DNA of 64,000 nt from Salvator merianae (Eukaryota > Chordata > Lepidosauria > Squamata > Teiidae). Position numbers and translations under genes: made by a program. Position 1 is the stretch's first letter, and every line of letters begins with the position of its first letter. The notes beneath the pieces were generated by a model, which worked only from the letters and a program-made list of their open reading frames with translations, was not told the DNA's origin and did not search any database. Location of the stretch: contig QVOM02000116.1 in assembly GCA_003586115.2 (NCBI GenBank), positions 41,626,197 to 41,690,196 of the forward strand, written 5' to 3'. Shown here piece by piece: positions 21,761 to 34,244 of the stretch.

Positions 21761-23456
21761 AATTTACTGCTATAAAGTGCTTCTGGAATTATCACATGTT
21801 GCCTAGACACTAGCTTCCTTTAGCAGCAGAATGATGTCAGAGCTGCAGAATTTTCTTTCCATGTGACCTGATCCTCCCCTCACACTGTATAGGCAGCCAA
21901 TAGAATTGTGTGAAGTATTTCTGGGTAGCCACAACTCATACTGAACTCTTGTGGTGCTTCTCATGCAGTAATTCAGACAGAGCTGCAATTATGGAATAGC
22001 AGAATATTGTGCTATTATAGTTAATTTTATTGGAATAATGATAACCCTGTAAATTGGGTCTATATTCCAGGACTGTATTGGGAGCACCTTGATCACATCT
22101 GGCTAATCAGATACAGTTATGAAATAATTACAGGTTGTTGACCGCCTCTGGTTGGTGAGGAAAAGAGAACAGTATATGTCACCTTGGGGTTCTTTGAAAG
22201 AAAAGGGGAACAGAAATGCCATACATGCATCATAGCCATGCATTCAGCGTAGAATTTAGGGGTGGTTACAAGAAAAAGGCTACTAGTAAAAGTTGACCTT
22301 TTTTGGCCTGAACCAACTATGTATTTCTTACCAAACAAAATAATACAAAAAAACCCCTCCTGAATAGCAGCAAAGACAAAAACTTCAGGTGTAAAATTTC
22401 GCTCCTTTTCTAAAACAACAAGAACCAACTTTATATTGAACGCCTACAATCTGTATTTGCTTCCAGACACAGCTGTCCTTCCTTCTCAGTAGGAGAAAGC
22501 TCCTAAAAGAATTTCCTCATGAAGAAAATATATGTATAATCCTGAGGGGAAAGGGATGATTGCAGACTGGAATAGCCTGAAAGCTTGCTGCAACTAAATT
22601 ATTAACTGGGAATGTATACTTCTGCACTGGCAGTTTAGCTTTTGTTCTGCTTTAGGGCTGCTTTGGCTCCAAGTGAGGTAATTGTTAACCAGGACAAGAG
22701 GAAAAGTTGGAAGTTTTTACTTGAAAACTGTTATTGCAAACCTCTCTTGCTTTGGTCTCCTGGCTTCATTATAAATAAGTGTCTGGCAAGGTGGTGCTAA
22801 TAATATTATGGCTGAACTTAGCTCATTAGTTGGCATTCTTGCTGAGGGAGAAATTATTTTATATGTACATAATTAAGAAATTGAGACCACAATGTTCACG
22901 TGAGGGAGTCAAGAGCTATTTGCCTGTAATATCCACAGGATAGAAACTCAATTCTATGAAATATATTTTTTAAACCTTCAGATTTGAACGCAGAGAATCA
23001 TTGCTGGCTCTGTGCCTTCGAAGGGCCTTGGGTAAGATTATGCACCACCAGTTTGATCATGACCTTATTGTCACCTATAGCAAACTGAAGGTTTGGGAAA
23101 CTATAAAGACCAATGTAACCCAATGTCACAGCAGAGAGGAGGCAAGGCCAATGTAGAACTGTCCAAATATTGATTATTAGACTCTGCGTTTAGATTCTGG
23201 CTTTTCGCTTTGGACTGGAGGGAGCAGAGGAGGCAGGGCTTTGGGGATTTTGGGGTATTTTTTTTGTCTGTATAATATGAGGGGGGCATTTGCTTTCTTT
23301 GCCAGATGCCCTTCCAAACTAGCTACATCCTTGAAACTAGCTATATACCATCTACTTTGTGTAGGGCAAGTGAGGAAGGGGACTGTGATGTGATATTGTT
23401 TCTTTTTAAGTATCTCCATTTACATGGCTGGAGACATGCGTTTGTTTTGCAATTTA
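21761..23456. other. unassigned sequence
   Basis: No gene or repeat family recognised; the open frame at 22117-22428 (minus) has no recognisable domain. Confidence 0.45.
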
Positions 23457-23915
23457 TGATCATAAGAACATAAGAAAAGCCCTGCTGGATCAGTCCACAG
23501 CCCATCTAGTCCAGCACTCTGTCTCATGAAGAGGCCCACCCATTGCTTCTGGGCATTCTCAAGCAGAAGACAAAGGCAAAACCTTCACCTGCTCTCAGGT
23601 CCCTGCAAATGGCCTTTAGAGGCAACCTGCCTGTTTCACCAACCTGGAGGCAGTACCCAGGCATCAATTCTAGTAGCCATTGATACACAGGTGCTTGCTA
23701 TCACCGCCTCTTTTGGTAGTAAATTCCACAGACCAAGGACCCTCTGGGTGAAAAAATACTTCACATTGTTAGTCCTAACTCTCCTGCCCATCTACTTCAA
23801 AAAGTGCCCTCTGGTTCTAGTGCTGTACAATAGACAAAATAATTTTTTTCTCTATCCACCTTTTCCACACCGTGTATGATTTTATACATGTTAATCAGGT
23901 CAACTCTTAAATGCT
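23457..23915 (-). mobile_element. CR1/L2-like LINE 3' end
   Basis: On the minus strand this starts in the ORF (RVRTNNVKYFFTQRVLGLWN then LLPKEAVIAS, allowing frame slips) and runs through the 3' untranslated region to a terminal TTCTTATG TTCTTATGATC repeat. It is the longest copy in the window of the family also present at 17555, 24504, 24924, 32905 and 54322, and the useful reference for them. 5'-truncated and frame-broken. Confidence 0.85.
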
Positions 23916-24503
23916 ACTTACATAGCTAATGTGCCTTCTTTTGGTTGTACTGCTTGGCTGTAGTTTGCTCTTTGTTCATTATCATCTTCACCTGAAGCAG
24001 CAGTCTACAGCTTCATAGCCATGTTCTTGTCCATGGGAGTCTATGATGGAATCTACCCAGGCCAGGAGGATTAGCTACAAGCATAGTGTCTCTCACCCTT
24101 TGCATTAAAGAATAGCTCTATGCTTGTGGTGCTGTTCTTAATGAAGAGACATGCTGGTTGCACAGCTCCTCCGCTCCCCCACTTTCAAGATCGAAGATCA
24201 GTCTTCCAGTCTGGACAAGAGAGGGTATCTTTGAATCCCCGTGTTCAGTTACTGGGAATGCTGCCAAGGAGAGCAGTAAGCAGGGCTGCTACCACAAAGG
24301 GAGTGTGGTTTGTAGAGCTCTATTGATGGAGTGCTATAAAAGCATACAGGCATCCATGCAGACACCACGTTGTTCCAGAAAACTGAATGCGCAATGAGGA
24401 GATTTTTTTTTAATGTGTATGGATGCAGGCACACTTTCCTTTACAGGATTAATATTGTTCCTGTTTACTGCTATAGCTGATCTGCTGGTGATGTTTTCTC
24501 AAT
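23916..24503. other. unassigned sequence
   Basis: No gene or repeat recognised. Confidence 0.45.
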
Positions 24504-24655
24504 AAACATAAGAGGATCCCTGGATCAGACAGTTGCCCATCTAGTCCAGCATCCTGTCTCATGCAGAGGCCCACTAATTGCTTCTAGGCATTCTCAAGCT
24601 GAAGACAAAGGCAAGACCTTCACCTGCTCTCAGCTCTCAGCTCCCTGCAAATGTT
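24504..24655 (-). mobile_element. CR1/L2-like LINE 3' tail
   Basis: AAACATAAGAGGATCCCTGG then CCCATCTAGTCCAGCATCCT and GCTGAAGACAAAGGCAAGAC match the untranslated tail at 23457. About 150 bp remains. Confidence 0.8.
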
Positions 24656-24923
24656 TTATTTATTTCTAACGAAGCTAGCTAGCCTGCTTGGCTAAATCTC
24701 CCCTCCACAAATTTTGCTCTGTGTTTGGTGTGCTAATTTTCCAGCAGAATTCATGAAAGAACAGTCCTTTCTATCACTGTCTTGCACTACCTGTGTAGCC
24801 CATGCCAGGTCCTAAATCACACCTTACCTAGAAACATAAGCAAAAGCTTTTCTCATGCAGTCCATGTTGCCACAGCCAACCATGGAATAACAGTTTTGCT
24901 TTTCCACAATTGTAAATATGATT
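24656..24923. other. unassigned sequence
   Basis: Short unique spacer between two LINE tails. Confidence 0.45.
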
Positions 24924-25110
24924 AGAACATGAGAACATAAGAGGAACCCTGCTGGTTCAGGCCACAGCCCAACTAGACCAGCAACCTGTCTCACACAGAG
25001 GCCCACCAATTGCTTCTGGGCATTCTGAAGCAGAAGACAAAAGCAAAACTTTCACCTGCTTTTGACTCCCTGAAAATGGCCTTTAGGTGTAACTGAATTG
25101 CATCAGTAAA
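24924..25110 (-). mobile_element. CR1/L2-like LINE 3' tail
   Basis: GAACATAAGAGGAACCCTGC then CAACTAGACCAGCAACCTGT and GAAGCAGAAGACAAAAGCAA. It is the third minus-strand tail of this family within 1.7 kb. The stretch at 25225-25300 (CCTGGACCTCCATGATTCCT) may be more of the same element beyond a diverged or inserted segment. Confidence 0.75.
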
Positions 25111-26734
25111 GTAGGTCACCCCTTTACAGTGCCATTCATACACTTGTAGTCTGGACAATCCCTCAACAATGCCATTGATTTATAATGGTTGACTGCTTAT
25201 CATCTCTGTAGTGCCACTAACTTACATTGTAGCCTGGACCTCCATGATTCCTCTAGCCCCAGTTTTCTACAGGTGGCCATGACTTGTATAATATGTTCGC
25301 ACAGTACATGATGGTTTGCGGGAATCAAACCACATCATTATATATGAGATGTCTATCTTGAAACTTTGACAGACAGCAGGAATTCTGGGAAGACACTTTT
25401 TGTGCTTGTGGGTCACTGCGAATCAAGAGTTTTTCCAAATTAGTGCAACTGTAGTGTAATCCCTGTGAATGACAAATGGATGTTGCCTGGAGTTGCTCGA
25501 AAACTCTGTCAATTTTGCCTGGTGCAAACTGCTTTGGGATCCTTGGATGGAACATAGTATAACAATGCTTTAAATAAATAAACAAATACAATTGTAGCAA
25601 ACTAGTTATTCAGAGACTTTGCATAAATGGGATAATTGCAAATTTACCATAATCAGTGGTTTCCTGCCTCATCTTGCACCTGAACAAATAGGCTGGTTCC
25701 AGTACCAGGTAAATTTTTAGCAACCTGATTAAAAACAGGTATTAGATTATCTTTAAATTAGACATATCTGAAAGATATGCTCAAAAGATTCCTCTGTGTA
25801 TCCTTTTGCTGCTTTGCTCCAAAGGAGAGTCAAGGAGTTCTTGTACAACTTCCTTTTCCTTAAATAAATACTTAAATAAGCCACCACCTCCTGTTTACTT
25901 TAATTTTCTCCTGAGCTGCTTACAAGTCCTAAGCAAGGAGGAATTAAAAAAATCAAGCTTGTTTCCTGAGCTATGGACAAGACAAAAACTGAAAAAGAAG
26001 AAGAACAAGAAAAGGATTGTCAGGGGAAGAAAAATAATCTGACATGCTTTTGTCTTGTAAATCCTTTCAGGAGATTCCTTGTTTTCTCAAGGCTTTAGAG
26101 GAAGGCTAATTTGCTAAAGTGTTTAGGAGGAATTTATGAGAGGGAAGAAAGAAAGAAATATTACCTAGAACTGCTACTGCTTGTTTCAAGTGCAAAAAAT
26201 AAAGCAACACAGAACCGAAGCAGTATATCTGGTTAAATAATGAGTCCCTATCCCTAACAGGAGTCGGCTGAAAGATGAGAAAACATCAGCATAACGGACA
26301 ATGGTTGGGTAAACTTTTAGGTGAAATGAAATAAAATAGTTCTAAGAAAGGACCAATGCCTGTCCAGACAGATGGAGCCAAAGAAGGCTGGCTTGCACAA
26401 CATTGCCTAACAACTGGAAAATTAATGATTTTGATCTTTACAGTGTTTATTTTTCTTCACAGAAATGAGAGAATATTCTTTTAGAGAAACATGTAGCCAG
26501 GCAGCAATGACCTCAAAGAATTGCTTTATAATACACAGGCAGGAAAGATCTAGAAAGAGCTTATGGAAAGTTCAAAGTTTCTCATCTGTGGCCCTCCAAA
26601 TGTTCCTGATAAGCTCTACTTCAAGTTCTTTGGGATTGCCACAGTTGAGCAACTTTGGAAGAATTCAATATGCTGTTTTTGTGAGGCAAAATGTCATTGT
26701 TTGGATCAACGTGTATTCCCAGCTCCAGCAATTT
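25111..26734. other. unassigned sequence with one repeat relic
   Basis: Nothing coding recognised. 26584-26645 (TGTGGCCCTCCAAATGTTCC) resembles a common squamate interspersed repeat also seen at 47764. Confidence 0.4.
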
Positions 26735-27110
26735 TGGCTGTGTTCAGACTGATGTCTTCTGTCTTAGACCAGGGCAGGTCTCCTGGTCTGGGATACTCAA
26801 TCCATCTCAAGTTGGGACTGGTTGCTGCTCATCTACATGGGAACAGTTTATCCTGCACCAGACCCCATCACCAGTTCTGAGCACTGAACCAGCTTTATAC
26901 CCAGCGCTGGAGCCTCCGAAGGCCAGAAACAAAAGTTCCCGGCCTTTGGAGTTCCCAGCAGGTCTGTTCTGGTGGCATAGGCTGTTGCACTGCTAAAATG
27001 TCCCGCCCCCCACATAATGGAAAAGGGGGCTATATGCCTTCTGCAAACGGCCCACTGGTCCAGGCCAGGGCTCAATGCGGGTAGACCTCAATTTCAAGGC
27101 CTATCAGTTG
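26735..27110. mobile_element. E-family-like non-autonomous transposon
   Basis: GACCAGGGCAGGTCTCCTGG, a central CCGAAGGCCAGAAACAAAAG and CTTCTGCAAACGGCCC at the right resemble 51556-51970 and 11233-11751. Imperfect dyad, no coding capacity, ends uncertain. Confidence 0.45.
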
Positions 27111-27115
27111 TCCGC

Positions 27116-27155
27116 AGCTAGTAGCATCCAGGAGCAGCTAGTAGCATCCAGGAGC
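27116..27155 (+). repeat. 20-bp tandem duplication
   Basis: AGCTAGTAGCATCCAGGAGC occurs twice in perfect tandem, between two DNA transposon copies. Confidence 0.9.
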
Positions 27156-27159
27156 AGAC

Positions 27160-27465
27160 AAAAATGTTGTCCACAGCTTGACTGGGAGCAGTTGGATTGC
27201 TCCTGGTAAGCAGCATTCACACCCTCTTCTGAGACCATGGCTGTGCAGTCATGTACTGCATTCCTGATCATCATGGCAATGGTTGGATGTTGCTGCAGCT
27301 GCTGTCATGGCAGCTGGGCCAGCCATCTGCACTGTGAGTGCTGGAGGCCCAGTATGGGACTGTTCCAGCCCTTGCAGTGCAGATGGCCAGCACACTGTGG
27401 CATCATGCAGAGCCTAGAATGGTATCCCAATACTGTTCTAGGCTGAAAAGTGCAAACAGGCCCTG
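27160..27465. mobile_element. C-family transposon, partial copy
   Basis: Landmarks TGACTGGGAGCAGTTGGATT, ATCATCATGGCAATGGTTGG, CCAGCCCTTGCAGTGCAGAT and right end AAAGTGCAAACAGGCCC line up with the copy at 15061. The left part is replaced by the tandem duplication at 27116. Confidence 0.7.
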
Positions 27466-27529
27466 TGCTTTCTGTCTGAACAGTTGCCTCTTTGGCTGCA
27501 TATGTAGATATAGTTATTGACTTTTTCTG

Positions 27530-27605
27530 GGGAGAAGCTAGAGATAGAACCAGTGTCCTATAGCATGAAAAGCAAATGTTCCATCACTGAGCCACAGTGG
27601 CGCAG
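27530..27605 (-). mobile_element. tRNA-derived SINE head
   Basis: On the minus strand it reads GCGCCACTGTGGCTCAGTGA, TGGAACATTTGCTTTTCATG and CTGGTTCTATCTC. The A box and B box are evident, and it resembles the plus-strand head at 38650. Confidence 0.65.
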
Positions 27606-27699
27606 AAGAAGGGTTTGGCAGTGATAAATTGTTAGTCTTTGGTGTTGGAAGGTTGTGACAAACTGGGATTTCTCTAGAACACATCAAAATCCTGTTTGT

Positions 27700-28040
27700 G
27701 GGCTGTAGTGTGACAATGGTGCCATGGTCTGCTTCAAGCATGGTACCCTTGTAAACAGCCCATTCAATGGTCTGGCTGGTATACCAGTCCATGCCCCTGT
27801 ACGGACAGCACTCAGGTTTTGGACTGATATACCATGCTTGGTGCCATTTCACTCAGCACTCAAAAGTGGTGTCGGAAGTGTGCCACTTCTGGGGATATGG
27901 CCAAAATAGCCATGGATGGCAACTTCGGAGGCTAGGAGATTTTGTTCCTGGCTTCTGAAGCTGGTTTGGTCTGGCACTTAGAACACTCCAGTGGCATCCT
28001 GGCATGGTGCAGGATCCTGTCATGTGGATATGGCCTCTCT
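27700..28040. mobile_element. F-family non-autonomous transposon, partial
   Basis: GGTATACCAGTCCATGCCCC, TTTTGGACTGATATACCATG and ACTTCTGGGGATATGGCC correspond to motifs at 37536-37610 (GTCCAGTATACCATCC...GTTCAGTCC). Ends not located. Confidence 0.45.
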
Positions 28041-29799
28041 GGTTACTTTGTCCTTGGCAAAATGCTGGTCTGACTCAATGGTAACTAGATCCTTGGTAGA
28101 AAACACATACTGTCACTTTCCCCAAAAAGCTTACATATGTTTTTAGAAATTGGAGATGAGTGGGAATCGAAGCAACAAATCAGGAAGTTGGAGCAATTAG
28201 GTTGACCATAAGAATATTGTTTGCTCCCATGAATGATGAGAAGGTCCATGAAGACAGAGATGCTATTTTATGACCATCCTGTAACTTGAAACATGGGATC
28301 CCTGTCTTGGAACTTGGTAACCCAACGTTATTTGCTCAGTCTTTAAAACCAAAGATCTCCTGTTTTACGAATGCGATGCAGGTGCATAACAGTTCCGGCA
28401 TCATGTCCAGAGCAGTCTATGACAAAGTTGATAATTTATACCTCCCAAGTTCTCCAAGAACTTTCTTAGGCCTTAAAACAGGGCTGCACCCTTACTACAT
28501 TGCTTGTGTTCATACTTTCTCTGCTTGCAATCAGGACATACAATTTGACCTTCCTGCATTCAGTAGGTCTCCAGAAGAATACAAAAGCAAAATAAGTGTT
28601 GGAAGTCTTCAGCCTTTATTCCCTTGCTGTAATTAATGTGACAGATTTACTGGGCCCAGCATCCTTCATTTGCAGTTCTGTTGTGTTTTACAGCTGCTAA
28701 GCAACAGTAAAAGAGGTTTGGTGTCAAGTGACTGATACAAAAGCTCAATCTAGCATAATTTTGGATTGCAGAGATGAGATACTTTTAAATGTTGCATAAT
28801 TTGGCTGAGGGTAGAAACAGGTGGTTTTCTCCAAAATGGGAAAGAAGACATTGTTTGCTTAAGTTCTTCATAGAAGGCGTCAGTCAATTATTGCTAAAAA
28901 CCATGATTGGTATTGGAGATAGAAAGGTCAATGAGCCATAGGCCTCGAGTGCTTTACTTGCAGAATAATAAGAGTTCAGCCACCACAGACTCTCTTGAAG
29001 TCATGGTGGGGATCTGAGTCAGAACTGGTTAGGGTTCACTTAATTTTCAACTGGGTTGCCAACTTTTGTCCCTTTTGACTGCAGTTTAATCTGCGAGAAT
29101 TAGCAGGTGATAATGTTCAGTTCTCCATGCCATGAAAAGTTTCATATGCCTTTGTTTAAGACACAGCAGGAAGCCAGACCCCGGCACTTCTCCATGACTA
29201 GTTAGCAGCTCAAATCTCAAGAACTTGTAGGCCAGACTGCAACATAGCTTGGCTACGCACTGCATGATCTAAGGGGTATGACCCAGAATTCCTTGGAATT
29301 CTGAAAAGAATACTGAGGCATGACAGTCAGACTGTGGGCTCATGTCACTACAGCCCCTAGAAATAATGCTCTCTAAATGATTGCCTGGGTTACTTATATT
29401 GTAACAAATGCCGAAGTTTACTAAGTATGGGAATGTGGAGGAGACGAATGAATTGACTTTCCAGTGCATTTTGAAAATCAGTAAGTCATAGATGAGCTAT
29501 AATGAATGTCTTATTTTAGGCACATACAAATAGAAGCACTCAGTCTCTGTTTATTATGGTACCTTAACTTTCCCTCATCCATACCTAATCTGAATGTTAG
29601 GAAAGTCTGAACCCAGACTTTATAGTGAAAATCTGTATAATGAAAAGTTATTCCATTAATTTTAATGGGAAAAATTCTAACTTCTTCCTAGCCCATTTCA
29701 TAATTACCTTAAATGATTAATACAATAAGAGAAAAAATTGTGCAGTGCAATAAAATAGAATAATAATTAATTCCATTATATATAGGGCTGTCTCCAGAC
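28041..29799. other. unassigned sequence
   Basis: No gene or repeat recognised. A 116-codon open frame at 28286-28636 has no recognisable domain. Confidence 0.45.
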
Positions 29800-30260
29800 A
29801 CAAGGTAAACCTCATGTCAGACTTCAAAAAATGACTTCAAGTCATGCCAGACTTCAAAAAATATTGAAAATACATATACAGTGGAAAGCTGTAATGTTCC
29901 TACTGGGTTTGATTGATAAAAAGCTGGAGAAATACATATATTGCAATATACGATTACTGCAGCAAGAACTTTGTATGTCAAAGATATCAACTATTGAGGA
30001 CTGGACTATAAAAATGATGAAGTTGGCAGAGAAGGATAAATTGACATTTTTGCTAAGAGATAAGACTTTTTGAAGACTTGGCAACCCTTTATTGACTTTC
30101 TAATTTCTACAAAACACAGAGAAGGCTTGACCACCATAGGTTTTGAAGACTGAGTGACAAAGGATTTTCACTGGGAGAAGATCAATGGAGAAAGGCAAGA
30201 GGAGCTGACTATTAAAAATAACGGATAGTTGTTGCGAAACAGACCAGGAGTAAATCTGTC
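29800..30260 (+). mobile_element. L1 LINE, ORF2 C-terminus and 3' end
   Basis: Codons from about 29854 read LLGLIDKKLEKYIYCNI and then KISTIEDWTIKMMKLAEKDK, LTFLLRDKTF, the recognisable end of squamate L1 ORF2. A frame slip lies near LRDKTF, after which another phase gives KTWQPFIDFLISTKH-like coding. Reverse transcriptase and endonuclease domains are absent, so this is a 5'-truncated dead insertion. A 21-bp near-duplicate (CATGTCAGACTTCAAAAAAT and CATGCCAGACTTCAAAAAAT) lies at its left edge. L1 proteins are the usual source of processed pseudogenes such as the one at 56353. Confidence 0.85.
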
Positions 30261-31304
30261 ATCTATCTTTTTAAAATTCATGTATTATTCTTTTAAGACT
30301 TTTCTAACATAACATGTGAGTTTTATATTCTGAAAATTAATTAAAAACATTAATTTAAAAAATGGGAATGCCAGACTTCTCTATGGCTTTCCCCACGCAC
30401 TGCCATTTGCAGTGTCAATGCCAGGTTTCTCGTGATAGACCTGCGTACCTTCACATCTGGTGAAGGACTTCTGAAGTTGCCTTGCAGTGACTTTCCAGGA
30501 GCCAGCAAGAGCATGAAAAACAATAAAATTTTCATGGCTTCCCTTAGGGAATCTTGAGGATGATTGGGACTGGTGGAAATTCCCTAGAAGAACTCCATAG
30601 ACTAGTAGTATTCACAGAATTCCTGGGAGAGAGTTCCTGAGGAACAGGCAATATAAAGTCATGTCGGAACTAGTTGTTTACTCCAGCACCCTCTCCTGAA
30701 AGTGATGCATCATACCTAGTTCCTGTGCAGTCCTGTGGTGGCCTCTGTCCTGCATTTTATTAATGGCATTTATTGAATTTTTCAGCAGCCAATGGAATTC
30801 TCTGGATGGTTCTCTGTACTGTAAAATAGAAGAACCTTGTTTGCTTTTTAGTGCCATGAAAGGAGTGGTTATGACTTCTTGATTTGTTGGTTTTTATCTT
30901 TCTTTTCTTCTCCCCTTTTCTTCCCTGCTTGGGAATGAATAATGGATTTTAGGCTGGATCAGTAAAAGGAGTGAGTTTGTGGCTCCAGTTCCCCGTGTGA
31001 GGAGAAATGCCTGCTGGTGCCTTTTCTCTCCTTCAGTTTGCTGTTCAGTCTGTAGCTTTACCTTGTGGAAATAGTTAGGCCACGCTCCCTCTTACCTTTT
31101 GAATGCAGTGGTGGGGGGGAGGGATTTCATCAGCATGGCTTGTCCAGTGCGGCAAACCATCTCCTTTGCCACTGCCCAAGTCACCTTAATGAGTGGCAGT
31201 ACCTGTTAACAGAGCCTGAGCCTGCTGGCCTCCTCACAAGTTGGCCTCCATGGACAGATCTCATTGAGTATTCACAGAACATATCAAGACAATTTAAGTG
31301 CTCA
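30261..31304. other. unassigned sequence
   Basis: AT-rich 3' side of the L1 tail, then DNA with no recognised gene or repeat. Confidence 0.45.
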
Positions 31305-31640
31305 GGGGGGCTTTTCACATTTTCCACCTTGGAATGTTCACGTCTGAACATTCCAAGGTGGAACAGTCTCTGCGGTGAGGTGGCCGTCTGCACTGAGAGG
31401 GCTGGAACAACTTAGAAATAGGCTTCTAGCACTCGCAGCGCTGTCTGCAGCATTCACACTCAGAAGTAGATGCAAACGCTGTGTACTGGGAGCAGTCCAG
31501 TTGTTCCCAATACAGATATGGAGCACAATTTTGTCCTCCATAGATAGTAGTGATCACTAGGGCCTCCGTGAAAAGTGGAAGCGCTTCACTATTGAGCATG
31601 CAGTTGCTTACTAGCCTGTAAGTGTAAACGGCTCCCCTGT
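31305..31640. mobile_element. C-family transposon, partial copy
   Basis: Includes a small dyad (CACCTTGGAATGTTC...GAACATTCCAAGGTGG at 31325-31361) and inverse-orientation landmarks CAGAAGTAGATGCAAACGCT and ACTGGGAGCAGTCCAGTTGT. The right end TAAGTGTAAACGGCTCCCC matches the shared terminus. Confidence 0.65.
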
Positions 31641-32654
31641 GGGTTTGTGATATCAATTGTTATTCATACTCTAATACCATGCCCCCAGGGACATGAGTGA
31701 GGGTTCCCAGGTGTTTTGGCTGAGCATCAATGGTGTCACGGCACTTTGGAGAAGAAGAGCTTTTCTGGATGTGTAACGGAGATGCGGCCCCTGATTTGTA
31801 CTGTGGAAGATGTCTGTGGACATCACATTTTCTGCCGGAGGCACATAACTCTGTTTTAAGTTAAAGGGGATCCTGAATGTATAGAAACAGTCTCACAGTT
31901 CTATGTTCTGCATATATGCATAAAGATCTGTAATCCCTTTAATGTTGCTGTGTGCTACCTACTATTAGAGCAAAAGTAATTATGTGCAAACAACAAATTA
32001 ACTTAATATAAACTGTACCTGCATTTCATGTAAATTTTTTAAAAAAACTTTGTGTCTATTCCCTCACCTTTAAAAGTTTGATATAGTGTCCTGTTGAAGA
32101 AAATTGTATCCTCATTTTGCAGTTTTGTTAATTGATTGAAAGCGTGTAGATTTCTTGAAGACTTTAATTCTGGGATTAACCTTTTACATTGATCCTAATA
32201 TAGAGATGAGCCTTCTTAACTTCCTTTCTGTGTTCTTAGAACAATTTGATTATGAGGTTAGAGAAGGAAAATCTTTTAGCCCTCCCTACCTGATAAAGCG
32301 ATGATGTATACTCCAAGGAATGTTTTATGATTACAGATATTTACAACTGCAGTTAATTTTTTCAGTATTAGCAGTACAAAACATTTTATCTTAGAGGAGT
32401 TCTAATTTTTGTAAATTTACATAAATTTAGGATGCTGAAAATGATTACAGAAATCCAATACCTGCAGCAGTTCAAATATACCTGCACTATATTTTGTAGC
32501 TATATCTTAGGGTTGGCTCCAGAAGTCGGCTGAATATAGCACCAGCAGCTGATATTTTGGGGAAAAGCCTCTCTGGAATGACTGCCTGGTGTCTAGTCAG
32601 CGCAGGAGCTCTGGTCTGCTATGTCTGCATGAGACACAGCATGATCCAGATTAA
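31641..32654. other. unassigned AT-rich sequence
   Basis: No gene or repeat family recognised. Confidence 0.45.
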
Positions 32655-32902
32655 AGGCAGCCTCAATACAGATTATTGGTAGACCCAATTAATTGGTACC
32701 ACCAAAAATAGCATGCCCTGAAAAGGACCCCCCAGAGGCCCCAAGGCTAGGAACTTTGCAGCTGAACCATGGGCTAATCTGGATCAGTGTCATCAGTGCA
32801 GACAGCACTGATCCTGCTCACACCTCCCTGTAATCCAGATCAGTGGGCTGGGCTAATGGACCAACTGATCTGGATTTTCTGCAGGTAAGTGCAGAAAGGG
32901 TC
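32655..32902. mobile_element. G-family palindromic MITE, copy 2
   Basis: The right end TGCAGGTAAGTGCAGAAAGGGTC is nearly the shared terminus. Interior dyads: TAATCTGGATCAGTGTCATC, GCACTGATCCTGCTCACACC and TAATCCAGATCAGTGGGCTG. The closest relative is at 9005-9252. No coding capacity. Confidence 0.65.
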
Positions 32903-32904
32903 AA

Positions 32905-33327
32905 AGATTGCTATAGTGAAGGAAAACATTCTAATGGAAAAAGTGCGAAAAAGGGCAAACAGAATGATCAAGGGACTTGGACACCTGCCTTACAAAATCA
33001 GGCTGTAACATCTAGGTCTCTTCAGCCTTGAAATATAGTGTTTAAGAGGGGACCTGATTGAAGTATATAAGATCACGCACAATATGAATAAGGTGGATAG
33101 AGAAAAAATATTTTCTCTGTTGCACAACACTAGAACAAAGGGACACTCAATAAAGCCAATGGGCAGGAGAGTTAGGACTGACAAGGGTAAGTATTTTTTC
33201 ACTCAGAGGGTCATCAGTCTATGGAATTCACTACCAGAAAAGGTGGTGTCAGCAATCAGCCTGCGTTGCTTTAAGAAAGGGTTAGACAAATTTATGGAGG
33301 TCAGGTGCATCAATGACTACTAGAATG
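32905..33327 (+). mobile_element. CR1/L2-like LINE, ORF C-terminus
   Basis: The plus-strand open frame 33084-33323 encodes RRVRTDKGKYFFTQRVISLW, then NSLPEKVVSAISLRCFKKGL. This is the closing module of a CR1/L2-clade reverse transcriptase protein. Upstream text (GACACCTGCCTTACAAAATC, AGAGGGGACCTGATTGAAGT) is the same family in other frames. It is open for 80 codons but lacks the catalytic domain. A P-family MITE follows where the 3' tail should be. Confidence 0.8.
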
Positions 33328-33329
33328 GA

Positions 33330-33411
33330 TGCCTATTTTATTCTTAAATATCCATGCTGTATTCCGGAACATTCAACTATAGTGGAATAAATAAGCCATG
33401 TCTGGATACAG
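33330..33411. mobile_element. P-family MITE, partial copy
   Basis: AAATATCCATGCTGTATTCC then GGAATAAATAAGCCATGTCT and the end GGATACAGC correspond to the right half of the copy at 39563. The left half is absent. Confidence 0.65.
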
Positions 33412-34167
33412 CCTGATATGTAATAATATTAGTCATATATTATTCCACAGGACATTATACCAGTTCATCAAGCTTAAATTATTGCCATGTTTCCAGTTTT
33501 GAATGATTAGCTGTCGGGCTCCTAACCCCATCAGTTTCATCCCTGTTAATTGGTCACTGGAAAACTGAACAATTTCTGAGTTACTTGATCAGATGTCTCC
33601 TGGGCAGAAAGCAGCTTTTGCAAATGCAGAGAATCTGGAGTAGCAAAAAAGTTTCACAGCTGATCAACCTTACTCCAGAGAGAAGGAAGCTACTGTCCTT
33701 TTGGCACATCCAACTCCTTGCTCCCACAAAGCATTGTTCTAACTGCTTGTTCATCCAGACAGTGCCTCCTGCTCGAGTGAGTGACAGGCAGAAGTCAGAG
33801 GAAAAAAAAAAAATTCCCTCCCTCTGTCTCCCACCCACTACTACCCCCTGTTTCACTCGATGAAGTGCTCCAAATCAATAATAAGGTTTTGTTTGGCACC
33901 ATTCAGATTCCAGGGACCAGAGTAACAAAGAAAGCTTTTTTTCTGGATTTTTCGCTCTCAAGCTGAAAATAGAGAAGAGGCCTGGAAGAAGCGTTATGGG
34001 ACAGCCTTGGGAAGGAAGTGCAAAGTGTTTCCATTCCAATTTTCCACTGGAAGGTATCACAGGGGGAAAAAAAACCCCAATATTCTCACACAGTTCTTAA
34101 GTAAATAGTTCACTGCTAATATTTCTTGCAATGTCTTCACCTCAGGGACAGGACCAATTGTTGCTGC
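33412..34167. other. unassigned sequence
   Basis: No gene or repeat recognised. Confidence 0.45.
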
Positions 34168-34243
<76 letters not shown>

Positions 34244-34244
34244 T
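34168..34244 (+). repeat. (TAT)n microsatellite
   Basis: About 25 uninterrupted copies of a TAT/ATT unit over 77 bases. Long and pure, so probably length-polymorphic. Confidence 0.95.

Noticed and set aside
34168..34244. CRISPR-like or tandem array
   Set aside because: It is a pure trinucleotide microsatellite with no spacers.
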